Assembly: GCA_041557595.1 (NCBI GenBank)
Contig: JBFFGE010000018.1
Location: forward strand, 1-40,334
DNA length: 40,334 bases
Source of the DNA: JAOTYV01 sp041557595
GTDB lineage: Bacteria; Pseudomonadota; Alphaproteobacteria; UBA8366
Direction: 5' to 3'
Shown here one piece after another: positions 1-9,421 of this stretch. The translations under genes were made by a program, and so were the position numbers. The notes under the pieces are model-generated. The model did not search any database. It saw nothing but the letters and a program-made list of their open reading frames with translations, and was not told the origin of the DNA. Positions within the stretch are counted from its first letter, which is position 1; every line of letters starts with the position of its first letter.

Positions 1-136
1 CGTCAGATCAACGCGCGGACCACCTGCCGCTTTGGACGCATATGTATAATTGGCATCGACCCCATGGCGGAATAAAAGACAAGACGCCAATCAGTCGACT
101 CCGGATCAACCGGGACAACCTGTTGAGGCTCCACAG

Positions 137-808
137 CTAGGTGGCGGCGAGATAGGTCGCCGCGATGCCGGGAATAACCACCGCGACGAGGATGAACGCC
201 GCGATTGCTTCCCAGTGGGCGCGGCTGACAGCCCGGTCGGCATCGAGGACGTCCTGGGTTGGGACGACCAGATTGAAGTCGACCGGCGCCATCGTCGTCA
301 TCGGCAGCAAAAAATCGAGCATCCGGCTCCGACCGGTGGTGCGCAGGAAATAGGTTTGAATGATCGGATTGCCGGGAGGCTGGCCGCGTCGACCGAACAA
401 CGTGGGAAGCGATCGATCCGCACCGGCCGGCATTGGCGCCGCGTCGATATCCAGCGCGATCTGATATCCCCAATCGTCGAGCAGGCGGATATCCTTGATT
501 TCGTCCCAGGAAATCGGATCGGGGCGCAGTCGCCGGTCGGTAATGCCGCGCCTGTCGACGGTCAGCACCGCGCCGCGCCAACGGAGAAGCCCGATGCACA
601 GCGTCAGGGTTTTTCCGGTCAGCATGAAAATTCCGGTCAGAACCACGGCGGCCGCGACGCGTTTTTCCAGCGCCGAGAGGTTGTCGAGATGAAAAAGCGC
701 CGCGATTAGAACCGCCACCGAAAGCACCAGGATGGCAATCCACAAGAGCACGCGCCGCCGATCGACGAAATATTCAAAACGGTTCTCGAATAGAGCAGGG
801 ACTGTCAT
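137..808 (-). CDS. Membrane protein with STM3941-like domain (223 aa)
   Basis: The ATG at 808 was chosen because residues upstream of it are low-complexity Arg/Ala-rich shadow, and from it the protein begins cleanly. Two hydrophobic helices lie near residues 20-41 and 50-72 and a third near 198-220. Between them is a soluble stretch with the pattern VLTVDRRGITDRRL then ISWDEIKDIRLLDD. That pattern (a beta-rich, PH-like segment with RGI-DRRL and I-W-DEI) resembles the STM3941 family of small membrane proteins, whose function is unknown. The same pattern occurs at the N terminus of the Sel1 protein at 2726-4516, so the two are probably related. It lies downstream of two other minus-strand membrane genes and may be co-transcribed with them. 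Family assignment is from memory of the pattern; no function is claimed. Confidence 0.7.
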   Translation of the reverse strand: MTVPALFENRFEYFVDRRRVLLWIAILVLSVAVLIAALFHLDNLSALEKRVAAAVVLTGIFMLTGKTLTLCIGLLRWRGAVLTVDRRGITDRRLRPDPISWDEIKDIRLLDDWGYQIALDIDAAPMPAGADRSLPTLFGRRGQPPGNPIIQTYFLRTTGRSRMLDFLLPMTTMAPVDFNLVVPTQDVLDADRAVSRAHWEAIAAFILVAVVIPGIAATYLAAT

Positions 809-906
809 GCGGTCGCGCCGTGGGTGATCGGGACGGAAACCGGGGAAGCAGGTGAATGCCGCGGATCCCGGTCTCGCACTATGCGGTCGCAAGGCTTGCC
901 AATCCG

Positions 907-1692
907 TTAACTGTTCTTGCCCGCCGATGCGTGCGGCGCGGCATACCCGCCTACGGGCAACATCGTGACGTAGTCGGGTGTTTTCGCAAGGGATCGAATC
1001 GTGAGCGCGGTGACGAGCCCCGTTACGAGGATCGCAGCGAAGAAGACAATCTGGAATTCGAGCGCTTCGCCGTCGGCAAGACCCTGAGAAGTCTCGTAAA
1101 GCCGCTGCACCGCAAACACGGGATAATCGTAGAATCCGTGCAGGGCGGTCGGGCACAAGAGCATCAGCAGGAGCGCGCGCCGCCGCGGCGCGATAAGATA
1201 CTGTGCGCCGAAATAGCCCATGATAATTCCCATCGTCGAGTGCATGGGAATCGCCGTAACCGCGCGAATCATTGCGGTGCCGCCCCAGTCTTCCGATCCG
1301 AAGACATAATAGATGTTCTCGATCGAGGCGAATCCGAGCGAAACGACGATGGACAGTGCGACCGCGTCCAACGGACGGCGCATGTCTTCGTGGCGCAGGA
1401 TGAAGTAATACAGGACCAGGAACTTACCGAGTTCTTCCGGAAGCGACGCCTCCAGAAAGGCCACGCCGATGGCGAAAAGGCGCAAATCGGCAATCGAAAA
1501 AAAGCTTTGCGAGTATAGTGACGCGACACCCGCGATTGGAATCGCGGCGGTGAAACCGAGCCCGAAGGCGATCCAGATCAATTCTCGAATGCCGCGCCAG
1601 GCGGATGAATAGCTGAAATACGCCAGCAGAAGCCCGCCGGGGGCGATTGCGGCGATGGCGGCGGCAACACGCAGCAATAGGGGATCGCTCAC
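907..1692 (-). CDS. PrsW-type intramembrane metalloprotease (261 aa)
   Basis: A multi-pass membrane protein with the signature residues of the PrsW/RskP glutamic-type or metallo intramembrane protease family: EELGK at residues 86-90, an SIENIYY segment with Glu125-Asn126, a histidine in MHSTMG (151) and a second in ALHGFYDY (185). Each lies in or beside a hydrophobic segment, as expected for an active site inside the membrane. Family members cleave anti-sigma factors or other membrane substrates; the substrate here is unknown. The start is GTG with a weak ribosome site, so the exact N terminus is uncertain. The gene is followed by the STM3941-like gene 98 bp downstream and preceded by the DUF2628 gene 92 bp upstream, all on the same strand. 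Confidence 0.85.
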   Translation of the reverse strand: MSDPLLLRVAAAIAAIAPGGLLLAYFSYSSAWRGIRELIWIAFGLGFTAAIPIAGVASLYSQSFFSIADLRLFAIGVAFLEASLPEELGKFLVLYYFILRHEDMRRPLDAVALSIVVSLGFASIENIYYVFGSEDWGGTAMIRAVTAIPMHSTMGIIMGYFGAQYLIAPRRRALLLMLLCPTALHGFYDYPVFAVQRLYETSQGLADGEALEFQIVFFAAILVTGLVTALTIRSLAKTPDYVTMLPVGGYAAPHASAGKNS

Positions 1693-1784
1693 GGCGCCGA
1701 CCGATCCCGACGCGCCCGGGCAGCTTGGCAGGGCGCGTTGGCGGAACCGCAGAAGACATCGGGCATCGGGCGTGTCTCCTATCG

Positions 1785-2333
1785 CTATTGTTGCAGCAGG
1801 TCGCGGAGGGCGAGGAACACCGTTATCCCTTGCGTAAGCGCGCCAAACACGGCGCCGGGTATCGACACGCCACCCGCGCGCCGGAGATAGGCCGTGTGCT
1901 GCTCGAGTGTGGGAAACGTCTCGGTCGCCTTGTCGATCTTGTTGACGGCGTGGCCCAGGTACCAGGATTTCGCGTAGAGACCCGTGCAGATGGCGATCAT
2001 GAAACCCGATCCGAAAAACAGCGAACCGGGCGCGATGTGATCGAACAGAACGGGCAGAATTACGAGAACGATGCCGCCGAGGTACATTTTCCGGTAAAAG
2101 AGCCAGGGGATCGTCACCAGGAAGGCGGCCCAGTGCCAGGACATGGTGCGTCGGGGCAATTGAAAGGCCTGCACAGCCGCGGGCGGATCCGCGCGTTCGA
2201 TACGCCGGTAGTGCGCCAGGTAGGTCGCGGCACGCGTTCCGATGAAGTCGGCCAGCAGGGCCTCCCGCCGGGGGTTGGCGGTCGGCGCAGGCACGGCTTT
2301 GGCCGCCGGGTTGTCAGCATTCACCAAACTCAT
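1785..2333 (-). CDS. DUF2628 family membrane protein (182 aa)
   Basis: The protein has a soluble N-terminal third, then a motif typical of DUF2628 proteins: MSWHWAAFLVTIPWLFYRKM at about residues 64-83, an aromatic helix ending in YRKMY. Further hydrophobic segments follow near 85-105 and 108-125 and a last one near the C terminus. The function of DUF2628 is unknown; members are inner-membrane proteins. ATG at 2333 is the only good start. It is the first gene of the leftmost minus-strand group, and the AT-rich intergenic region upstream would carry its promoter. Confidence 0.75.
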   Translation of the reverse strand: MSLVNADNPAAKAVPAPTANPRREALLADFIGTRAATYLAHYRRIERADPPAAVQAFQLPRRTMSWHWAAFLVTIPWLFYRKMYLGGIVLVILPVLFDHIAPGSLFFGSGFMIAICTGLYAKSWYLGHAVNKIDKATETFPTLEQHTAYLRRAGGVSIPGAVFGALTQGITVFLALRDLLQQ

Positions 2334-2725
2334 CGGGAAAACGACCTAATACGCTCCGGGTTGAAGTTGAAAAGGAACCCTGGGCACCGCTGTCCCCGAA
2401 AATTTCGGGTCGCGATTCGGTGTCGAGGTGGAGAATTATTTAATATATGTTGATGTATCCATGTATTAAATAAAGAACAGCAAAGCATACTAAATTATAG
2501 TAAAATAAAAATAGAATAAAAAATATTGATATCTCTGTAATACACCGCATAATGAATTCTCAATATATTGCTAGTTGTTTGAATTTTAATAATAAGTTTA
2601 TGAAAATATCGTTAAAGAGGAATTGTAACATTGCCGATGCCGCATTGCCTTGTTGGTTTGATGCCGTTGAACGCGCGTATTGAAATGGCGTCATTCGGTA
2701 CGGCTAGGTTGGAGGGGTAATTGCC
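2334..2725. other. Intergenic region with AT-rich island
   Basis: No supportable gene is seen in these 392 bases, which separate divergent genes (DUF2628 on minus, Sel1 protein on plus). Roughly 2435-2620 is strongly AT-rich, rich in TAAAATAAAAATAG-type runs, in sharp contrast to the GC-rich surroundings. It probably holds the promoters of both flanking genes and may be a site bound by a nucleoid or xenogeneic-silencing protein. Confidence 0.5.
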
Positions 2726-4516
2726 GTGAATGCAAATGTACCGAGTGGATCGATTGATCCGGCACCGGAATCCGAAAACCGGTTCCAATTCGATATCGAC
2801 AAGCGGTTGCACGTCATTCGGATGTTTCTATGCGCGGGTTTCATCGCGAGTGCACTTACCGTTCTGGTCTATTCCGCAATTCCCCTCTCGGTGATGGCGC
2901 TGCTCGCCGCGGCGATGGTATTTGCGGCGACGATGGTTCGGCAGTCGTTCCGGACCTTACGGATGCAGCAGCCGGTTCTGTCCGTCGGGCCGCGCGGCAT
3001 TTGGGACCGGCGGCTAAACGCCGCGGTGATCCCCTGGTCGGACATTTTCCGCATTCGGACGGATCGCAATGGCGATATCATCCTCGACCCGAAAGACCAG
3101 TTCCCAGGCACTGACGATTCCGCGCTCTCCCGTTGGCAAAATCTCCGCCGGCAGCTGGATACCGCGTTGCAGCCCGGTAGCCTGCGAATTGATATGAGCG
3201 CAGTGGACGGCAAGAGCGGCCAATTGCTCGCCGGCATCGAAGCATCGCTGCCCCAGCATCTCCAGTGTTTGCTGCGTCCGGATTATGAGCCGACGGATTC
3301 GCGGTTTGCCAAGCGCACCGTATTTGCCGGCGTTGGCGCGGTCGCCATCGGGGCAATGATGTTTGTGGTTTCGACGTCGTCGACGCCAAATGCGGCGCCC
3401 GAGATGCAAAACCTCGGTTCGCCCATGGATTCCAGCGCGATTCTCGGTCAGTACGAGAGCCCAGCCCTGTCGGCATTCAAGACGGCTGCGAAGAAAGGTG
3501 ACCCCGGCGCACGGGTCCGGCTCGGTCTGATGTATCACGAGGGCGATGGCGTCGCGCGCGACCGGGAACAGGCGGCCCAGTGGTTCCAGCTTGCGGCGAA
3601 AGACCAGCAGCCCGCCGGGCAAGCGGCGCTCGGTTATCTGCATGAAAATGGGTTGGGCGTATCGCAGGATTTCGGCGCCGCGCTGACCTGGTACCGCAAA
3701 GCCGCCGATCGGAACAACAGCTGGGCGCAGTACCGGCTTGCCCTGATGTACCGCGACGGTCGCGGCGTACGCCGCAATCCGGCCGAGGCGGTTCGCCTCC
3801 TGACGGCAGCCGCCATCAAGGGCGATGTGGCGGGGCGGTTCCATCTTGGCGAGATGTACGACAAGGGTTGGGGGGTACCGCAGGATGCCAGCGTGGCGGC
3901 GGATTGGTACCGCAAGGCGGCCGAGCAGGATCACGATCAAGCGGAATTCGCCCTTGGGACGATGTACCGGGATGGGCGCGGATCCCGCCGGGATCCGGTG
4001 CGGGCCGCGCTCTGGTTCGAGCGGTCGGCGCGCAAGGGGTATGCGCCGGCACAGCATGCGCTCGGGTTGGCCTATGAGGTCGGACGGGGCGTGGCGCGCG
4101 ATATGAACCGGGCAACCCTGTGGTTCGTTCTTGCGGAGCGGCATGGCGATCAGGAGGCCGCTCAAAGGCGACGTCAGATCTATGCGCATCTGACGCGGTC
4201 GCAGCGTACGGAGGCAGACGCGTTCCAGAAGAAATGGTTGAAGGAGAATGTCCTGTCCGAGGAGGCCGCGGTGAAATTCAAGGCCTATAAGCGGATGAGC
4301 GCACCCAAGGCATTCGCCATCGCCATGAATGGCGCCTGGGCGCAGACGGAGAACGCCAAACACGTTCGAGATGCGGTGTATCACGCCATGAAGCGATGCC
4401 GTCAGTACGCCGATGCCTGCATGCTTTTTGCGGTTGGCGACAATGTGGTTATCGGTATGCGCGAGGCGGAAATCGACGCGGTCATCGCACGGCAGCTCAA
4501 GACGGCGGCGCGCTGA
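2726..4516 (+). CDS. Sel1-repeat protein with N-terminal membrane domain (596 aa)
   Basis: The start is GTG at 2726, supported by GGAGGGG about nine bases upstream. Residues about 1-130 resemble the protein at 137-808: ENRF near the N terminus, two hydrophobic helices (about 35-75), then VLSVGPRGIWDRRL and IPWSDI. A third membrane helix lies at about 197-218. Six Sel1-like repeats of about 36 residues follow (about 258-475), each with the pattern A--LG-MY--G-GV--D---A--W---AA; they form an alpha-solenoid used for protein binding. The C-terminal 100 residues are helical with two cysteines in KRCRQYADAC. Sel1 proteins act as adaptors in envelope and signalling complexes; the partner is unknown. 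It converges with the hyuB gene, 24 bp away. Confidence 0.85.
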   Translation: MNANVPSGSIDPAPESENRFQFDIDKRLHVIRMFLCAGFIASALTVLVYSAIPLSVMALLAAAMVFAATMVRQSFRTLRMQQPVLSVGPRGIWDRRLNAAVIPWSDIFRIRTDRNGDIILDPKDQFPGTDDSALSRWQNLRRQLDTALQPGSLRIDMSAVDGKSGQLLAGIEASLPQHLQCLLRPDYEPTDSRFAKRTVFAGVGAVAIGAMMFVVSTSSTPNAAPEMQNLGSPMDSSAILGQYESPALSAFKTAAKKGDPGARVRLGLMYHEGDGVARDREQAAQWFQLAAKDQQPAGQAALGYLHENGLGVSQDFGAALTWYRKAADRNNSWAQYRLALMYRDGRGVRRNPAEAVRLLTAAAIKGDVAGRFHLGEMYDKGWGVPQDASVAADWYRKAAEQDHDQAEFALGTMYRDGRGSRRDPVRAALWFERSARKGYAPAQHALGLAYEVGRGVARDMNRATLWFVLAERHGDQEAAQRRRQIYAHLTRSQRTEADAFQKKWLKENVLSEEAAVKFKAYKRMSAPKAFAIAMNGAWAQTENAKHVRDAVYHAMKRCRQYADACMLFAVGDNVVIGMREAEIDAVIARQLKTAAR

Positions 4517-4540
4517 CAAAGCCGGAAGCGGGGTGTCGGT

Positions 4541-6274
4541 TTACCGCTGTTTTTGGGTCTGAGCGCGTTTCACGGCGGCGCTGCCGTAATCGTGCCGGGC
4601 CCGCTCACGGGACAGCTTGCCGCTGCGCAAATCGGCGGCCAGCGCCTCGGGCGGCCGATCCGATGGAACGCCGTACCCGCCGCCGCCGCAGGTCTCGAGC
4701 CGCATGGAATCGCCGGCGTTTAGCGCCAGCCGCGCGACCTTCGACGGCAATTCCTCGGCGTCCGGGCGACCGTAATTGCGGATGAGCCTGGCCTTCCCGC
4801 CCTCCTTGCCGCCGGCGGCGCCCGGCGCGGCAATCATGTGGCCGTCGGATCTGACGGAAAACACGATATTGTCGGTCGCCGCGCGAATCTGCCGCGCCAT
4901 GGCAAGCCCGCCGCGATTTCGGCCGGCCCCGCCGGAATCGGGAACCATGCAGTATTCATCGACGATCAGCGGATATTCGTGCTCCAGCGCCTCGACGGGC
5001 AGGTTCGACGTGTTGGTCATATGCACCTGCACCGCATCCATGCCGTCATGGAGGGCGCTGCCGCCGACGCCGCCGCCCATCGTTTCCAGGTAGACGAAAT
5101 CCTCGGGTCGGTCTCGGTGCGGGCCCGAAAACACGATCGCGGGAATCGCGTCATGGCCGGCCGCCATGGCGTCGTCGGGCGGCAGGAGCGCCGCGAAGGC
5201 GCCGAAGATGGCACGCACCACCTTGTTGCACCCGATGCTGCGGGCGCCGACCGCCGCGGGGTGCTCGGGACCGACGATCGTCCCCGGCGGCGCGATGATT
5301 TCGATGGCGTCGAAAAAGCCGCTGTTGGGGAGCAGCTGCGGATCGAGCAGCGTCTTGACCGAAAAATAAACCGAAGCGCGCAAGGCGCTTTCCGGGATAT
5401 TCATGGCGCCGCGCGCTTGCGGTCCGGAGCCGGTGAAATCGATCGACAGACGGTCGCCGACGCTGCGCACCGTGCTTTGGATCGGCACCGGATCGCCGCC
5501 CATCCCGTCATCGTCGAGCCAGCTCGTGAAGGTCGATTCGCCATCCGTCATCGCCGCGACGCGATTGAGCAAACGCGTTTGCGTATAGGCGAGAAGGTCT
5601 TCGATTGCGTCGTTCGTCTCGGCAGTGCCCATCTGGCGAAGCAGGGCGACCGCCATCGCCGCGCCGCGATTGTTGGCGGAGACCTGCACCTGCAAATCGA
5701 GTTCCCGCTCCATGGGATCGCGGCTGTTCGAGGCGATCAGTCGGAGCAGGTCCCGATCGAGCGTCCCGCCCTTGACCAACTTTACGACCGGTATGCGGAG
5801 ACCTTCTTCGAATACGCTGCGCGCGCCGCCGGAAATCGAGCCGGGAACGCTGCCGCCCACATCCGAGTGGTGCGCGATGTTCGCGGTGAAAAAGCGAATC
5901 GCTCCTTCGTGGAAGACCGGTGTGATGATGGAAATATCCGGCATGTGCGTCCCGCCGGCGAGGTAGGGATCGTTGCAGACGAAGGCGTCGCCGTCTTGGA
6001 TGGCGTCGCGCGGATAGGTGCGCAGAACCGCATCGACGCCGCCCATGAGCGATCCGAGATGGAGCGGCACATGGGATGCCTGGGCGACCAGGCGGCCGCC
6101 GCCGTCGAACAGGGCGACCGAACAATCCTTGCGTTCCTTTATGTTGGTCGAGAATGACGCCCGCACCAGGGTGTGGCCCATATCCTCCGTGACGGAGAGC
6201 AGCCGGTTGCTGAAGATTTCGAGCGCGACCGGGTCGTTGAGCGCGCGTGCAGGGCCGGACGTCGCATCAGTCAT
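4541..6274 (-). CDS. hyuB: Hydantoinase/oxoprolinase subunit B (577 aa)
   Basis: Full-length member of the hydantoinase B / oxoprolinase C-terminal family. It opens with ALNDPVALEIFSNRLLSVTEDMG, followed by ASFSTNIKERKDCSVALFD and SHVPLHLGSLMG, the conserved N-terminal blocks of this family; glycine-rich blocks such as GGGVGGSALHDG and GGAGRNRGG follow in the second half. With HyuA it forms an ATP-dependent enzyme that opens cyclic amides (hydantoins, 5-oxoproline) or carboxylates ketones; the substrate cannot be read from sequence. Its ATG overlaps the end of hyuA by 8 bases, so translation is coupled. It is the last gene of the six-gene operon that starts at 13041. The enzyme is expected to be cytoplasmic. 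Confidence 0.92.
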   Translation of the reverse strand: MTDATSGPARALNDPVALEIFSNRLLSVTEDMGHTLVRASFSTNIKERKDCSVALFDGGGRLVAQASHVPLHLGSLMGGVDAVLRTYPRDAIQDGDAFVCNDPYLAGGTHMPDISIITPVFHEGAIRFFTANIAHHSDVGGSVPGSISGGARSVFEEGLRIPVVKLVKGGTLDRDLLRLIASNSRDPMERELDLQVQVSANNRGAAMAVALLRQMGTAETNDAIEDLLAYTQTRLLNRVAAMTDGESTFTSWLDDDGMGGDPVPIQSTVRSVGDRLSIDFTGSGPQARGAMNIPESALRASVYFSVKTLLDPQLLPNSGFFDAIEIIAPPGTIVGPEHPAAVGARSIGCNKVVRAIFGAFAALLPPDDAMAAGHDAIPAIVFSGPHRDRPEDFVYLETMGGGVGGSALHDGMDAVQVHMTNTSNLPVEALEHEYPLIVDEYCMVPDSGGAGRNRGGLAMARQIRAATDNIVFSVRSDGHMIAAPGAAGGKEGGKARLIRNYGRPDAEELPSKVARLALNAGDSMRLETCGGGGYGVPSDRPPEALAADLRSGKLSRERARHDYGSAAVKRAQTQKQR

Positions 6275-8336
6275 GGCGGGCCGCGTCGGTTGTGTCGGGG
6301 GAGATATCGACGATCAGATTGGCGGCCGGATCGAGCCACGCACTTTGCCGCGGCAGGATGAGCGTGGTCGCGCTCATTTCTTCCACGACGGCCGGGCCCG
6401 CCAAACTTGCTTCTGCCGGCAGGGTATTCCGGTCATAAATCGGCGTCTCCAGCCAGCCCGAGTGTTCGAAGTATACCGAGCGCATCGCGGTAACCGATGC
6501 AGCGAGGTCGCCGGATTTTTTCTCCATCGGCGGTTCGGCCTTGGGGACGATGCCGACGGCTTGCACCCGGCAATTCACGATCTCGATGGCGCGGCCATCG
6601 ATGGCATGTCCGTGCGTTAGCCGGTGCGTGGCTTCGAATGCCCCGATGAACCCATCCGGGCCGTCGTCCGGAATTTCCGCCAAGTCCACGGGCACCTCGT
6701 GATTCTGTCCCTGATATCGGGTGTCGAGCGTTATCCGAAAACGTCGGTCATGATCCCCGATGCCTTCCTTGCTTAGCCAGTCATCGCCATCGGCTTGCAT
6801 CGCCTTCAAGATTTCTCGGATTTCCGTCCAGCTGGCGTCGTCGACCGTACGAATGACGGTGCGCACGAAATCGAAGCTGACATCGGCGAGCAGCATGCCG
6901 CGCGCGCACATGGTGCCCGGTTCGCGGGGGACGATGATACGGGGGATGCCGCACTCGATGGCGACTTCCGACGCGTGCAGCGGACCGGCGCCGCCGAAAG
7001 CCATGAGGGTAAAGTCCTTCAAGTCGTATCCTTGCATCGTCGACACCGACCGAATGGCGCGGCTCATATTGGAGACGGCAATGCGGAGGATCCCGTGCGC
7101 CGCCTGTTCGATGGAAAGGCCCAGGGGGCGCGCAATATCGCGTTCGATCGCCGCGCTCGCCGCGTCGCCGTCCAGCTGCATCCGGCCCGACAGCATGGTG
7201 CCCGGGCTCAGCCTGTTCAGACACAGATTGGCGTCGGTAACGGTCGGTTCCGCGCCGCCGGCGCCGTACGCTACGGGGCCGGGTTTGGCGCCGGCGCTCT
7301 GCGGACCGACCTTGAGCGCACCGGCCGGATCGATCCAGGCGATGCTGCCGCCGCCGGCCCCGATGACATGAATGTCGAGCATCGGCGTCTTGATCGGGTA
7401 GCCGGCGAGTTGCCGTTCGGAGGTCGATTGCGGCGCCGTGTCGCGGATCAGGGAAACGTCGGTGCTGGTTCCGCCGACGTCGAAGGTCACGACGTTGGGC
7501 TCGCCGGCTGTCTTGGCGACAACGGCTCCGCCGACGACGCCCGCCGCCGGTCCCGACAGGCAGGTGCGGACGGGAAACCGGCGGACCGTGTCCATCGACA
7601 CGAGACCGCCGTTGGAATGAAACGTATGGGCGCTGCAGGTGAGGCCCAGCGCGGTCAGGTCGGTCTCCAGCTTGGCGCAATAGGCGGCCATCCGGGGGCC
7701 GACATAAGCGTTTATCGCGGTGGTCGATGTTCGTTCGAACTCGCGAAATTCCGGCAGGACTTCCGAGGATAGGCTGAGGAAGCAGCCCGGCATCGATCGC
7801 TCGACAATGGCGCGCGCCGCCTGTTCGTGGGCGTCGTCGCCGTAGCTGTGCAGGAAGCACACCGCGACCGCCTCGACGCCCGCGGCGCGGAGGGCGGCCA
7901 CCGCCGCTTCCAACTCCGCGGTATCGAGCGATTTCTCGATGCTGCCATCGAAGCGCAGCCTTTCTGTAATTTCATACCGGTGCTCGCGCGGCACAATCGG
8001 CTCGGGGTTTCGGTCCCGGTAGTCGTAGAGGTTGGGGCGCGTCTGGCGTCCGATCTCGAGGATGTCCCGAAAACCGCGCGTCGTCAGCAGTCCCGTCTTT
8101 GCGCCGCGCCGTTCCACCACCATGTTCGTGGCGACGGTCGTGCCATGGGCAAGAAAGGCCACCTCCGCGCCACGGCGGCCGACCATTTCCAACAATCCGG
8201 ACAGCCCAAGACCAATCGCCTCCGATGGATCGTCCGGCGTCGACGGCACTTTGTGAAAATGCAAGGCGCCGGTTCGGTCATCGAGCAAGGTGAAATCGGT
8301 GAAGGTGCCGCCGACATCGAGACCGATTCGGATCAT
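6267..8336 (-). CDS. hyuA: Hydantoinase/oxoprolinase subunit A (689 aa)
   Basis: Full-length HyuA-type protein of the ASKHA ATPase fold. Residues 4-16 carry the nucleotide-binding loop IGLDVGGTFTDFT. A second phosphate loop, VVTFDVGGTSTDVSL, marks the C-terminal ATPase half, and AFGGAGPLHA is the conserved adenosine-site block. Members phosphorylate the amide oxygen of the cyclic substrate so that HyuB can complete ring opening. It starts one base after the stop of the DUF4340 gene and overlaps hyuB, so it is part of the same operon. The link between this enzyme and the upstream exporter-like genes is not explained by known biology. Confidence 0.93.
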   Translation of the reverse strand: MIRIGLDVGGTFTDFTLLDDRTGALHFHKVPSTPDDPSEAIGLGLSGLLEMVGRRGAEVAFLAHGTTVATNMVVERRGAKTGLLTTRGFRDILEIGRQTRPNLYDYRDRNPEPIVPREHRYEITERLRFDGSIEKSLDTAELEAAVAALRAAGVEAVAVCFLHSYGDDAHEQAARAIVERSMPGCFLSLSSEVLPEFREFERTSTTAINAYVGPRMAAYCAKLETDLTALGLTCSAHTFHSNGGLVSMDTVRRFPVRTCLSGPAAGVVGGAVVAKTAGEPNVVTFDVGGTSTDVSLIRDTAPQSTSERQLAGYPIKTPMLDIHVIGAGGGSIAWIDPAGALKVGPQSAGAKPGPVAYGAGGAEPTVTDANLCLNRLSPGTMLSGRMQLDGDAASAAIERDIARPLGLSIEQAAHGILRIAVSNMSRAIRSVSTMQGYDLKDFTLMAFGGAGPLHASEVAIECGIPRIIVPREPGTMCARGMLLADVSFDFVRTVIRTVDDASWTEIREILKAMQADGDDWLSKEGIGDHDRRFRITLDTRYQGQNHEVPVDLAEIPDDGPDGFIGAFEATHRLTHGHAIDGRAIEIVNCRVQAVGIVPKAEPPMEKKSGDLAASVTAMRSVYFEHSGWLETPIYDRNTLPAEASLAGPAVVEEMSATTLILPRQSAWLDPAANLIVDISPDTTDAARHD

Positions 8337-8337
8337 C

Positions 8338-9390
8338 TCACGAGCCGGGCTTTGCGTTTTCCAATACGTCGGCGATACGTTTCTTCAGGTGTACCGCCTC
8401 GAATTCCGGGACGATGTAGTCCCAGGCGCCAGTGGTCTTTTGCATTTCCGCGATTTTTCTGTTGCGATCCGCAGCGCCACTATCTGGCGCGTTGCGCGCG
8501 GCCCGGATATCGGTCACGCGGAGCCAGTTCTTGTTGTCCTGTTCCATGACCTTGATTTCTATGCGTAGCCCGTCGCTGGTTTGAAAGGTTGCGGTTGCCG
8601 TTCTTGCCGGGTCGAACGTGATGCTCCCCCGCTTGCGTGCGTCGAGAAGCTCGAGGTCGGCCAGCGCGCGACCAATATCGCTTGGGTAATAGCTGCTGAC
8701 CAGTTTCTTGCCGGGCGGCATGCTATGCAGCCTGAATTTTCCCTCGGACCGGACCACGACCAACACGTCGCCATTGTTGTGGCGGATCGTCGCCTGGCGA
8801 ATGCGCGCCGTCGGGATGTCCATGATGCGGTCGCGCAGCCACGATTTGGGCTCGCCTCCGACGGTGAGCGAACCGCTGGCCAACCAGGATTGGTCCGAAC
8901 CGGTCTTGCGGATATAGACGCCGCCTTCGCTGATCACCTCGAGGTATTGGTTCTGTTTGCCGACAACGAGGTCCGCGTGCACGGCGCCCGATCCATCGAT
9001 CAGCCGAATGCGGTGCGATTTCGCCTTGGCGTCGACGGGGTCTTCGACATGTAGTTTTGTATAGCGTTTTGCGAGCCGCGTCTTGGGCGCGAGCAAGCGC
9101 AATTCGGACAGCGCAAGGAGAGTCTTCTGAACGGTTTCGGTGCGCACCGGATAGCCGTCGCTCTGTTGCAATATCCAGCCGTCCGATGACTTCACCATTG
9201 TGAGCGGGCGGCCCGCATGGTCGACGACGACTTTTTCAATCGACGGCAAGTGCTTCGCCAGCTGCGGGAAAACGAGCGCGCCGAATTCCGGTTTGCGCCA
9301 GTTCGACCAGTCGAGGTGAACGGCCCAGGCCGCGGCGATCGCGGCGACCGCGGTCAGGATGGCCAGGATGGAAAGCGTGTTGGGTCTCAC
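8338..9390 (-). CDS. DUF4340 domain protein of a Gld-type ABC system (350 aa)
   Basis: The GTG at 9390 was chosen: it gives a short cytoplasmic tail, then one membrane helix (TLSILAILTAVAAIAAAWAV, about residues 4-23), and it lies just downstream of the GldG-like gene. An upstream TTG at 9474 would overlap that gene by 53 bases. After the anchor come repeated beta-rich modules typical of DUF4340, with blocks such as PLTMVKSSDGWIL and IRLIDGSGAVHADLVVGK. DUF4340 genes are usually found next to GldG/ABC-permease genes and are thought to be periplasmic accessory domains. The exact role is unknown. Gap of 31 bp to the gldG-like gene; 1 bp to hyuA. Confidence 0.8.
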   Translation of the reverse strand: MRPNTLSILAILTAVAAIAAAWAVHLDWSNWRKPEFGALVFPQLAKHLPSIEKVVVDHAGRPLTMVKSSDGWILQQSDGYPVRTETVQKTLLALSELRLLAPKTRLAKRYTKLHVEDPVDAKAKSHRIRLIDGSGAVHADLVVGKQNQYLEVISEGGVYIRKTGSDQSWLASGSLTVGGEPKSWLRDRIMDIPTARIRQATIRHNNGDVLVVVRSEGKFRLHSMPPGKKLVSSYYPSDIGRALADLELLDARKRGSITFDPARTATATFQTSDGLRIEIKVMEQDNKNWLRVTDIRAARNAPDSGAADRNRKIAEMQKTTGAWDYIVPEFEAVHLKKRIADVLENAKPGS

Positions 9391-9421
9391 GGTGCGCCAG
9401 TCCTGTTGTGTCGAAGAGCGT

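Noticed and set aside
3014..4519. 501-codon minus-strand frame opposite the Sel1 gene
   Set aside because: The Sel1 repeats on the plus strand are unmistakable; the reverse frame has no domain and arises from GC-rich codon bias.
4838..6157. 439-codon plus-strand frame opposite hyuB
   Set aside because: Antisense shadow of hyuB, with Arg/Asp/Ala-rich sequence and no ribosome site.
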